Origin: Bidens hawaiensis
Taxonomy: Eukaryota > Streptophyta > Magnoliopsida > Asterales > Asteraceae
DNA length: 64,000 nucleotides
Direction of reading: 5' to 3'
Assembly (NCBI GenBank): GCA_021521415.1
Contig: JAIQDT010003831.1
Coordinates: forward strand, 207,282-271,281
Shown piece after piece: positions 47,918 to 59,300 of the stretch. A model generated the notes under the pieces. That model did no database searches. It saw only the letters and a program-made list of their open reading frames with translations, and had not been told where the DNA came from. Every line of letters starts with the position of its first letter. The stretch's first letter is position 1. The position numbers and the translations under genes are program-made.

Positions 47918-50794
47918 ATGGAGCTTATACTTCTAATACTCACCATCATTTTTTTCTTCTTCCTACATATCATCAATCTTTACCGAAAAACTCGACTCCC
48001 ACCCGGCCCCATCGGCTTCCCTATCATCGGCAACCTCCTCGAAATTGGGCCAAAACCCCACGAATCCCTAGCCAGACTCGCACATAAATATGGTCCATTT
48101 ATGACCATCAGGTTAGGCAGCGTTACCAGTGTAGTAGCATCTACACCTGACGCTGCCAGAGAAATCCTTCAACAGAAAGACGAGGCTTGCTCTGGCCGTC
48201 TCATCCCAGACACTGCCACCGCTTTGAAATACCATGAAGCAGCCATGCTTTGGATGCCACCAAACGAAACATGGCGAGCCATGCGAAAAATGCTTAACAT
48301 GCACCTCACTAATAAACAAAAACTCGACTCCCTTAGCAGCCTTAGGCAAAATGTGGTGGACGAAACTTTGGACTTCCTTAGGAAAGAAGTACCCGTTGAC
48401 ATTGGAAAACTTGCGTTTAATGTCGCGCTTAACGAGCTATCAAACACGTTTTTGTCACGGAACGTGGTTAGCTATGATTGTGATAATAATATTAAGGGGT
48501 TTAGGATGGCCATTGAGACAGTGATGGAAGTGCTAGGGAAGTTTAACATAGCGGACATATTTCCTATGTTGAAACCATTGGATCCACAAGGTATAAGGGG
48601 ACAGGCTAAGGTGGCTTATGTTTGGTTGGAAGATATGATAGAAGGTTTTGTGAATGAGAGATTGGAACATAGAGAGTTGGATCTTCCTAGGTTTGGTGAT
48701 ATGTTGGATTCACTTATGGATTATAGTGAAGAGAAGGATGCCAAGCTTAACCTTACACATGTTAAGGGTTTCCTTGTGGTAAATGCTCCATCTTTTTTGT
48801 TTTTTGTTTTACAAATATAATTTAGTTGTGCTAGGATTGATGCTGGTCTGGCGATAAAGATAAAGTCTTTTAAACACACAAAGGTAACTTCGAGTTGTAA
48901 AAAAATTGTCTTTAAAAATAATTTTGTAACAGGTTTGAATTTTTTTAAGGATAATCACAAACTTATTCTGATCGATAAATTATCAAAATAGTCGTGATTT
49001 CTTGAAACTACAAATTAATAAGGGCTCGCCAAGTTTTTTATTTCTATTTTTGGCAAACACGGATTTTAATATAAGGCAATGGATTGGATCTTTTGGCGCA
49101 CATTTTCGATTATTTTGTTGCAACAAATTCATCATGACATTGTAGATCCACGCATCGTGCAACACCAATAATTAAATAGAATTTTGTTTATGTTCTTAAT
49201 ACGGTGTACCTTGCTTTTGCATTCATCACAAAGGGCATGTGTTTTCGGGTAATCGGGCCGGGTATCATCTAATCCCACCCTAGCCCGTACTTGTGAAAAT
49301 TTTAAAGTCTAACCCATACCCGGCTCATATCGAGTTTTGAGTATATACCTGTCCCATTTGTTTCGGGAATACCCGTTGAGCTCGGGCTTTTTTCCCATCC
49401 CTATGTTTCACAATGGGTTGTCGCTATTGTCAACGATGGCTTATCTAGGACATCCCACTAAGATGTCACCCTTGGTAATAAGGTTGCCACGACCCCTTTA
49501 TGAAACAACATCAAGATTTTACCCACTTGTGATATTCGAGTACCTCAAATAAAAAAAAATCAAACAAGTTTGAATGTGTAAACATCAACCATTCTGTTGT
49601 TATAACCTTACAAAGAAGATATTTCATGCTCTCGAAATTCATCCCAAAGTTATGAGCCAACCTAATCGTAGCATCAATCTCCTTTGTGTTGTCGCATGTT
49701 GTATGACAATCCTTAACAACACCCTAGAAATCATCAAGCGCTTCCTCACTTAACCGTCATAGGATCCAGTTGATTAATTTTGACTTTTTTAGCCACAAAT
49801 ATATTATGTTTAACAAGTCCACTACCCAAAAAGACGGCCCCGATGCCTCATCAACCCGATTAACAGCACAAACGGGAGCATGGAGCACTTCCAATCTGTT
49901 CGTTTGGGCATTTTGGCCCTTTATAAACCATAATCGGTTTATCATTACCAATTTTCCTCCGATCTATTACCTGTGGTATTACCATGAGCATAAAAAAACA
50001 ACGTTTTTTTGACACGATAACTTTTGTACTTTTGTATTTGGGTCAGTACCAGTCCAACAACCCCCCCTCCCCCGGCGCGGTGTGAAAGAATATAAATTCA
50101 CTACTGAAATACATAAAAACACCAATTGAATGTATTAAATGACATATAATAAAATTATCATGAACTATATATGATGAAAATACTAGTAACAGGAATCATT
50201 TATTGCGGGAACTGACACAGCTTCAAACGTAATAACCTGGGCGATGTCCGAACTGTTACTTAACCCCGACGTGTTACTAAAAGTCTGAGAAGAAGTCAAT
50301 CAAATAGTTGGAAAAGATGGGAAACTCGAAGAAGAAAAAAACTTGGTTTGCCATACTTGCATGCTGTCATCAAGGAAACAATGCGACTTCACACACCGGG
50401 TCCTCTATTGGCGCCTCACAAAACCGAGACAGAGGTCAAACTCGGAAACTACATTGTACCAGCCAATACTCAGATTTTTGTGAACGTATGGGCTATTACA
50501 AGAGACCCAAGTTATTGGGAAAACCCAACGCCGTTTTTGCCCGAAAGGTTCTTGAGTAAGGAGGTTGATTATATAGGCCAAGATTTTGAATTGATACGGT
50601 TTGGTTCGGGTAGAAGGAGGTGTCCGGGTATGGCTTTGGGTATTAGGATGGTGAACTTTATTGTTGCGTCATTTGTGTATCACTTTGATTGGAAGCCTCC
50701 GCATGCTAAAGATGAAATGGATATGAATGATGTTTTTGGTCTCACATTACAAAAGGCAACACCACTTGTTGCTACACCTATACCCTTCAAATGA
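47918..50794 (+). pseudogene. Cytochrome P450, CYP76-like (CYP71 clan), with stop and frameshift
   Basis: Exon 1 (47918-48778) begins MELILLILT, the usual membrane anchor, followed by the hinge LPPGPIGFPIIGNLL. It includes the C-helix WRAMR. An alternative start at 47900 adds six residues. Exon 2 (50193-50794) follows a 1.4 kb intron and has the I-helix FIAGTDTAS, the ExxR helix KETMRLH, PERF and the haem motif FGSGRRRCPG, where CYP76 proteins more often have FGAGRRICPG. The likely enzymatic role of this family is oxidation of terpenoids or other small molecules at the ER. Two lesions follow the I-helix: TGA at 50286-50288 (LLKV, stop, EEV), explained by a C-to-T change of CGA, and a frame change at the A run 50335-50341, one A short. 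All motifs survive, so the damage is recent or partly an error. Confidence 0.85.
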
Positions 50795-51480
50795 GTAGAT
50801 GGTTTTCATATGCCGAAATGGATGACAAAGATATGTTGTTATCATTATGAGTAATTTTTCTATTCATGAGATATAAAGATTATGTCAGTATTTTTGCTAT
50901 AAGTGAGATTTTATAAATGTTTGTTTGTTTTGGTGTAATAAATAGATATATTTAAATTCATAAGAAAAGTAAGTTTTATTTACATTGATCTATTTATTTT
51001 AAGTATGCTAATAATAAACTACTCCTCAAAATAAATCTAAATTTCAAATGACTGAATGATTTATGGTGTTGAAACAATATGTGCACATGTTGGTGTGGGT
51101 CACAGTCGATATATTATGAAATGCCATATGCAAATATTGATTATTTAGGAAATATATAAGTGAGGAGACGAAAAGCACTTATGTCCGCACTAGTTTGTAG
51201 CAATTGTCTTCCGCACTTATTGTAACATCTCATTTATTTGATGTTAATTTCATACCAAACCGTCAATTTTTACAAAATCTTTTTCATTTATTTGACGTTT
51301 ATCAATCAAAATATAGTTAAGACATTACACACAAATCATGAGATAGTCGGCTCAAGTACCACTCATAGTAGAATTCAAATGTATATTGATTCCCGTTCAA
51401 AAAAATGTATGTGTATGTAATACTTTTAGAAGTGATGGTATTAAACGGGCTTGAGGTTAGAGACCTTGAAAGATATATTG

Positions 51481-51524
<44 letters not shown>

Positions 51525-52490
51525 TTATTTATTTATGCGACGTAACTTCTGAATAATTAGAATTTTTTGATATTTAAAGAGTGGGGCATCGGGGGCTTTC
51601 CAAATTTGGAGATTACGGTCACCTAAATACAAGAAAGTTGTTCTAAAAAAAGAAAAAAAAAAGTTTGATATTTTGGGTTGGTGGAAAAGAAATGAATCCC
51701 AACTTGTGATTCTAGTCGTTATGAGCGTATGACCCATGATCAACTAATCGTCCAAGCTTCAACAATAGCTTCAGAATTTGTTTTGTCTGTTAGTGGTAGG
51801 GTTATGGCTTTAAGACGTACAAGGACGAGGTTGCAAAGGGAATTTGAACTCACTAAGCAATGAAGCACTCACTTTGGATAAAAATTTTAGCATCGAATGA
51901 ATACCAAACACCAATGAGGACATCGATTCACCAAACAACAAAGACTACAAATGCACTTGTGTTTTTCATATCTTGTTGTAATGGTTTAGTTCCCGACAAT
52001 ATTGTAAGTTTTTTTTATGGAATGAGATTTTCTTGTGTTTAGACCACGACACTTCTTAAATTAGAGAGCCCATTTGTCTCACTCTGGCCTACTATGTTGT
52101 CTTAACTCTTAACCTGGCTCACGCTGGTTTGAGAGCTTGGCTTGGACGTTCTCCCATGAAACCATACCGTCAGCTGCCACTTGACAATCGTTGTGCCAAC
52201 ACAAGATCAGAACTCTTTGCGTGACACAAGGTGGGACGAAAACCTGGTGAACTTGAGATTCGAACTAACAACCTTGCACACTACCAAACTAAAATCCTTC
52301 ATTACCTTCCCTTAAGATTTAAATAAACATAATCACGAGAAAAACTGCTAAGCACGAAAATACTTGTGGTGAGAATCAAAAGACCTTAATTACTTTTGCT
52401 TTTGATAAATCTGGGTCCATTGCCCTAGATGTTGTTACGTTACTTAAAAGAGTTCAACGTCGTGCACACTAACATATCGACGCCAAAAAC
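50795..52490. other. gene-free stretch
   Basis: P450 3' flank followed by AT-rich DNA, with an AT dinucleotide microsatellite at about 51485-51521. No gene is recognised. Confidence 0.4.
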
Positions 52491-52499
52491 TATCTAACT

Positions 52500-53060
52500 A
52501 TACTAATAAAAGAAAATAATAAGGATGATGTGGCAATTCCACATTCATTATTGGTATAATCTCTCTTCTCATTCATCCTACCTATCTATGGGTTATGGAG
52601 CAAAACTATATTGGCAAATGGGTTATAATTTTCTTTCTAATTCTGTAATCTTTCATCTCATTCGTTCTAACTCTCCATTGTTCATAGGTCAAAATAATTT
52701 TGCCAATTGGGCTTTAATTTAATTTATAATTCTCTAATTTATCATCTTATTTATCCTACCTATTCATGAGTCATGGGACAAAACAATTTTGAGAAATTGG
52801 TTATAATTTCTCTTCTAATTCTTTAATCTCTCATCTCATTATCATAGTCATCCACGGGTAATTGGTCAAAACAAATTTTCAAATGTTTTATATAAAAAAA
52901 TTCAAATTTATAAATTTGAGTAACTAGACTTCTTATTGTTTGTACTATATATTTTATCTTTTTTTTTATCTATAATTTTGTTTATTTTATCAGATAATGT
53001 ATCTTTTTATCTTTTTAATTTTACAAATCTCGTGTAATACACCGGTTCAAAAGCCAGTAA
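52500..53060 (+). mobile_element. Possible non-autonomous Helitron with internal tandem repeats
   Basis: It begins around ACTATACTAATAAAAGAAAA, similar to the start of many plant Helitrons, and ends near the hairpin CGTGTAATACACCG at 53031-53044. Between them, at 52556-52890, about four degenerate units of 80-100 bp recur, each with TATAATTTCTCTTCTAATTC-like text. The CTRR terminus is not clear, so this is tentative. Confidence 0.4.
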
Positions 53061-53129
53061 CTTAAAATAAAAAACTAAAAACCGGTTTTAAAACACAAAA
53101 CCATACCCGAAACCATATGGGCCTAACAC

Positions 53130-53130
<1 letters not shown>

Positions 53131-53175
<45 letters not shown>
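53131..53175. repeat. TA microsatellite upstream of TAF4
   Basis: An alternating TA run about 165 bp upstream of the TAF4 start. It may overlap the core promoter. Confidence 0.85.
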
Positions 53176-53177
<2 letters not shown>

Positions 53178-53286
53178 CCACAAGTATTCGTGTGTTCCAA
53201 TTATTATTATTATTATTTCACACAATACATTCATCCTCTGTTTGATTTATTTGATTTGAATCGAAGCAGAAATCAATTAATTACTC

Positions 53287-53307
53287 AGCAGCAGCAGCAG
53301 CAGCAGC
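53287..53307 (+). repeat. CAG microsatellite in the TAF4 leader
   Basis: Six to seven CAG triplets in the 5' untranslated leader, 33 bp or more upstream of the start codon. Confidence 0.8.
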
Positions 53308-53339
53308 GTAATTTGCGTTTAATATTTCGAATTCATCCG

Positions 53340-56300
53340 ATGGATCCATCCATAGTCAAGTTCCTTGAGGAAGACGAGGTTCTATATTATTATATATATA
53401 ATATATACACACACTCTAATTCAATTGAATTCAATTGCTAATTGGTGTTAATTATTTAACATGTCTGTGTATTTACACCTTAATTTCATTTCCACAGGAT
53501 GAAACCATGCATTCAGGTGCAGATGTTGAGGCATTCACTGCTGCCCTAAATCGAGATATTGAAGGCGATAATAATAATAATAATAATAATAGTAATAATA
53601 ATAATACTACTACTACTGCTACTAATAATAATAATAATACTTCAACACCTCAGCCTACCACTAGTATTGATCCTGCCACTGGTAATTAACGATTCACAAC
53701 TCTTCAATTTTAGTTACATGTTGAAATTAGGGTTTTTTTTTTTAATTTAATTTGGGACTATTTGTTGATTAATTTTAAGGATAGAAGTAGGTTTATATGA
53801 ATATTGATTTGAAAGATGTTAACTTGTACACGTTATCAATGTAGTTGTAAGTTTATTTACCAGTCGGTTTTGGTTTGGTTAATATAACCAATATCAAACT
53901 TGGGTTAAAGTTTTTGAGGCATTCACTGCTGCCCTAAATCGGGATAATAATAATAATACTTCAACACCTCAACCTTCCACTAGTACCGATAATGCCACTG
54001 GTATTTAATGATTCAAAACTGTTGGTTAGCTTTTGTGCACGGTTTTTTTAATTTTGATGCGATTTCAGTTACGTGTTGAAATTAGGTCTTTTTTTTTTTA
54101 CTTTAATTTGGGACTATGGCAATTAGTTTGAAGTATAGAAGTAGGTTTATATGAATATTGATTTGAAAGATGTTAACTTGTACACATTATCAATGTATTT
54201 GTAAGTTGTAACTATTTACCAATTGGTTTTCGGTTAGTCGGTTTGGTTAATAACCAATATCAAACTTGGGCTAAAGTTTTTGAGGCATTCACTGCTGCCC
54301 TAAATCGGGATATAGAAGGGGATAATAATAAGTTAATAATACTTCAACACCTCAACCTCCCACTAGTACAGATAATGCCACTGGTAGTTAACGATTAGAA
54401 ACTGTTGGTTAGCTTTTGTGCACAGTTTTTTAATATTTGATGCAATTTCAGTTACGTGTTGAAATTAGGTCTTTTTTCTACTTTAATTTGGGACTATGGC
54501 AATTAGTTTGAAGTATAGAAGTAGGTTTATATGAATATTGATTTGAAAGATATTAACTTGTACAAGTTATCAATTTAGTTGTAAATATTCACCATCATTT
54601 TTTTTGGTTAGTCGATTCGATTAATTTGGTTAGTTTTTGGTTCGTCCGGTTATTAACCAAAATCAAATTTTGGCTGAAATTTTTACGTAGAAATACATTA
54701 AATCTGGATAGCGAAGGCGGCAATAAAAATACTTCTGCGTCTCAGCCTCCCACTAGTACTGATACTGCCACTGGTATTTAATGATTCGAAACTGTTGGTT
54801 AGCTTTTGTGCACGGTTTTTTAATTTTTGATGCGATTTCAGTTACGTGTTGAAGTTAGGGCTTTTTTTTTACTTTAATTTGAGACTATGGCAATTGGTTT
54901 GAAGTATAGAAGTAGGTAGGTTTATATGAATATTGATATGAAAGATGTTTCCTTGTACACATTATCAATGTATATGTAACTATTCACCATCATGTTTTAT
55001 TAACCAGTCGATTTTCGGTTAGTCGGTTCGGTTAATAACTAAAATCAAACTTGGGATGAAATCTTTACCTAGAAATACATGAAATCGGGATATCAAAGGG
55101 GATAACAATAATAACAATACTTCAACACCTCAACTTCCCACTAGTACTGATACTACCACTGGTATTTAACGACTCACAACTTTTCATTTTTTATGTTCAA
55201 AGTGATGTGATTTTTGTTAGATGTTGAAATTAGGGTTTTTTACTTTATTTTGGGATTATATAGTTTAATTTCAAGTATAGAAGTAGGTTTAAGTTAATAT
55301 TCATTTGAAAGATATTAACTTGTACATGTTAATATGTTATCAATGTAGTTGTAATCGTTGACCATCATATTTTATTAGGGGTGTGCACGGTTCGGTTGTT
55401 AGCCTCAGTTGAATTAACCGATAGGTTTTCGGTTAGTCGGTTCGGTTAATAACCAAAATCAAACTTGGGGCTAAAGTTGTTACTTAGAAATACATGAAAT
55501 GGATGCGTAAATACATGAAATGAAGGTGTAAGTACATGAAATGGATATATAAGTATATGAAAAGTTGGTATGAATGCATGAAATGGTGGTATAAAAGCTA
55601 GCAATATATGAATTGGAGGTATAAAAGCTAGAAATATATGAAAATATGAATGTTTCAGTTTGGTTAATTTCGATGAACCGAGGCTTGGGTTTAAATTGCG
55701 CACATTCACTACATCTGATGCGTTGCGTTTCCATGATGTACAAAGTGATGCAATTTTAGTTAGATGTTGAAATTAGGGTTTTTTTTGGTTTATTTTTACT
55801 TTATTTTGGGATCATGCATGTTACTTTTAAGTTAGACGTAGGTTTAATTGTTTAAATTAATTTTCATTTGAAAGATGTTAACATGCACATGTTAATATGT
55901 TTTTATTGATGTAGTTGTAACTATTGACCATCATATTTTATTAGAGGCGTGCACGGTTTGGTTCAGTTGTTAGCCTCAGCCGAATTAATCGATAGGTTTT
56001 CGGTTAGCTGGTTTTGGTTAATAACCAAAATCTAACTTGGGCTAAATTTTTTACTTAGAAATACGTGAAATGGATGTGTAAATAAATGAAATGAAGGCAT
56101 AATAAAATAGAGAGATAAATATATGAAATGGAGGTATAAATACATGAAATGGAGGTATAAAACATGAAATATATGAAATGGAGGCATACAAGCTATAAAT
56201 ATATGAAAATATGAATGGTTCGGTTCGGTTAATTTCAGTTTACTGAGGGCTTGGTTTCAAATTGCATGCATTCACTACATCTGATGTGTTGCAGTTCCAT

Positions 56301-59300
56301 GATGCGGTCATGACGCGGTAATATTGCGACAATTTTGCATTATGCGTCAATCACATGAATATGATGTGCTATGATGTAGGGCCTACAATGCACACAACGT
56401 TTTCAATTTAGGATTTTCTTTCAAAAACCGATTAAAAACCAATGGATTACTTGGTTGCTTCAAAGAACGGAATTAGCAACTTCAATTATTTTAATTTTTA
56501 AAGATTCAAGATTAGGGTTAACGACTGGGTAGTTTCAAAAAAATCAGGAGCGGTGGTTTTTCAAAGTTAATATTTTTCAAATTTCAATTATTTAAAAAAA
56601 TCGGCAATTCAGAGAGCGACTTGGGGCTTTTCAGAAGTTTTGATTACTTTGTTTTTGAATTTACTCCACAATCTACCTTTGAATTTTCAAAACCCAATCT
56701 TTTTTAAAACTCTATCATGGTTTTGATGTTATTTTATTTGGCCTGTCAATTATGTTGTTGGGACCCGTTATTGTCACAGATAACAAATTTGTTAATTATG
56801 TTATTTTCTTATGTTAAGTATGTTACCTGTAGTTCTAGTAGATTAGGTTAGTTAACATGCAGATTCCTGCTGTTACTAGGTTATTAACAAGAATTGCATA
56901 TACTTGCTTTGAATTTTCAGTACTTTTCTAGTAAAGAGCACATTGTATACGTAATGCGCTCGCATCTCGCATCGTTTTTTTTGGACAAAACACTTCGGAG
57001 CGCATTGCGCAATTTAGAACCAAAATCGAGGGTACAAAAACAATGATAACTGATTTTCGGTTAATTTCGGTTTCGTTGGTTTACGGTTCGGTTTGGTTAA
57101 TGGTTCAGTTATTGCTCACCCCTATTTTTGAATATTGTAGCTTTATCTCAAGGAAGCGGTCAAACTCCAAGCCAACTGTTTCAACAATGGCAATCTTCTA
57201 AACGTGAAGAGGAAGTTAAACCACAAACGCAAGAGCAACAACTGCCATCTGCAATGGAGGTGAACCGATATGGATCCAGTTTAGAACCTCAACATCCACC
57301 AAATGACGCCTCGCGTGATGTAAGTCAACCAAGCAAACCCCAAGAGGAACCGTCACTAAAGCAACCTGACCAGCATAATGCTCAAGTGCCTCAAGCTACA
57401 AATACGCAGAATGCTGATAAAAATTCGGCTCAAAATATAACACAGACTCAAGAAGATGAAGCTCAAATGCAAAGGATGCAAAGAATGAGTAATCAGCAAG
57501 CAACTTCAAATGCAAAGGTTCCTTTTGCACTTTTGTTACCGGTTATAGAACCACAACTTGATAAAGATAGAGCTATGCAACTTCAGGGCCTATATGTTCG
57601 ATTAAGGGTATAGTAAATTTTTTTAATCGTTTTCTGTGTGTTATATGTTTTATGAACTCATAATTATGCTAAATGTGTATGTTATTCTCAGAGCAATAAT
57701 ATTAATAAGGAAGAATTTGTTCGGCACATGCGAAGTCTTGTAGGAGATCATATGCTTAAGATGGCAGTCTATAAATTACAACAAGGGCAGGTAAGAGAAA
57801 AAAAACTTTTTCATCTTCTTTTGGTTTTTACGTCTGCTATGGAATATTTGTTATGTGTGTTCGTTTATGTGCGCTCATTTACTTTTGCTCATGTTTGTTT
57901 ATATTAAATATTCACCCAAACTTATTATTGCTAATATTAATTCGAAATCAGTTTGATTATTATGTATTAAAACTTGCTCAGATGTATTTGTGTAATTTTG
58001 AAATGTTTGATGTAATGATGATGGCATTTTATATTTTAATATTGATCTTCATGTTTATTTTTACTCATGTTGGTTTATAAATGTGAATCTTCCATTTAGA
58101 AAATTAACAAACGAACATAAACGAAAATGAACATGTTCCTTTTCTTAACGAATGGACACTAACAAGAAAATCCATTTGTTTAAGTGTTTGTATTTGTTCA
58201 GCTAAAATTAAACAAATTTGCACACACCCGTTCCTTTTCTTAACTAACGAACGGACATGAACAAGAAAATCCGTTCGTTTAAATGTTCGTGTTTGTTCGT
58301 TCATGAGTCTACAGTTTAACAGACGAACACGAGCAAGCCCTGTTCGTGTGAATTCTTATCGACAGTTACACACGAAGAGATGTAGTGTAATGTTTTGTTT
58401 CTAGATAGACCACAGATATGCCATGTTTTTGCTTATATAAGGATAATGGAAAATACATTACCTGTTCAGGTTACTGCTAAACCGAGTGGTTTACCAATGG
58501 ATAATAACGCTCAAAAGCAACGGTTATTAGATCACCAATCAGATTCACACGGAGTACAAACAATCCATAAACCTTCTAATGTTAATCCTATTAAGCAAGA
58601 GCGGGACCCGTTCCCAATGCAGGGACTGGGAAAACAACATCAACAACACATGCCCTTTCCACAACAATCTTTTCCAAATTACGGGAATGCCCCTGGTAAC
58701 TATTCTAGTCCAAACATGAACATGCCCACACAGCCCTTTAAACAGCAGGCCCATGATTTACAAATGCGGCAAGGCCCGGTTCCAAATGCGTTTAACGACA
58801 TGAAACGGATGCACAGTGGAGGTCTTGCTCATTTCACAGGTAATTCAGCCCACTGGCAACAGTCAATGCATAAAGATCAGAGTATGATGCCATCAATGGG
58901 CTACGCAAAACAAGAGCCATTGGATCAGATGAATGATCCACATAAATCCCAGATGTCAGCACCACAGGGTCAGATTGAATCATCAAAAGATGAAAGTTTT
59001 GAGATGATGTCATCAAGGCCTGGTTTTTCATCGTCTATGAATAAGCCAGAGCCTATGTCTATTACCGCACAGCTGGAACGCCAGAATGCGGTAATATATT
59101 ATTTCATTATTGTTTTGGGTTAAATACGGTTTAGTCCTTGTGGAGTTGTGGTCCGACACTCCGACCCAAATAACGATTCTAGTCATTTAGTTTAAATTTT
59201 ACTTTTTTAGTTCCAATAGTTTCTATCAATTATTTTTAAGAGGGTCCCACGGATTTTATGGTTTTGATTAAGTAATAAGTAATCCAGGAGTGTTGGGGTT

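Larger units (their letters stand above)
53526..56300 (+). repeat. Tandem array of exon 2 plus flanking intron in TAF4 intron 2
   Basis: The unit is about 355-410 bp and starts in exon 2 at 53526. Copies begin at about 53924, 54280, 54681 and 55061, with two further degraded copies at about 55474 and 56047. Each early copy has TTTTTGAGGCATTCACTGCT or its decayed form, CTTCAACACCTCA, then CCACTAGTA and the donor CCACTG|GT (donors at 54001, 54384, 54774 and 55162). The intron part repeats GTGTTGAAATTAGG and GAAAGATGTTAACTTGTACA. Copies 1 and 4 (from 53924 and 55061) stay open; the 54280 copy shifts frame. No strong 3' acceptor is seen before the copies. Confidence 0.85.
55376..57125 (+). mobile_element. 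Possible hAT-like insertion overlapping the array in TAF4 intron 2
   Basis: TAGGGGTGTGCACGGTTCGG at 55376 and GCTCACCCCTA ending at about 57125 are inverted termini of the family seen at 26391. A second start-like phrase (TAGAGGCGTGCACGG) occurs at about 55944. The flanks do not give a target duplication, so the two ends may come from separate insertions. Confidence 0.35.

Noticed and set aside
55446..55743. Minus-strand frames with repeated [14 protein letters not shown] text
   Set aside because: They arise from the 21-bp minisatellite in TAF4 intron 2.
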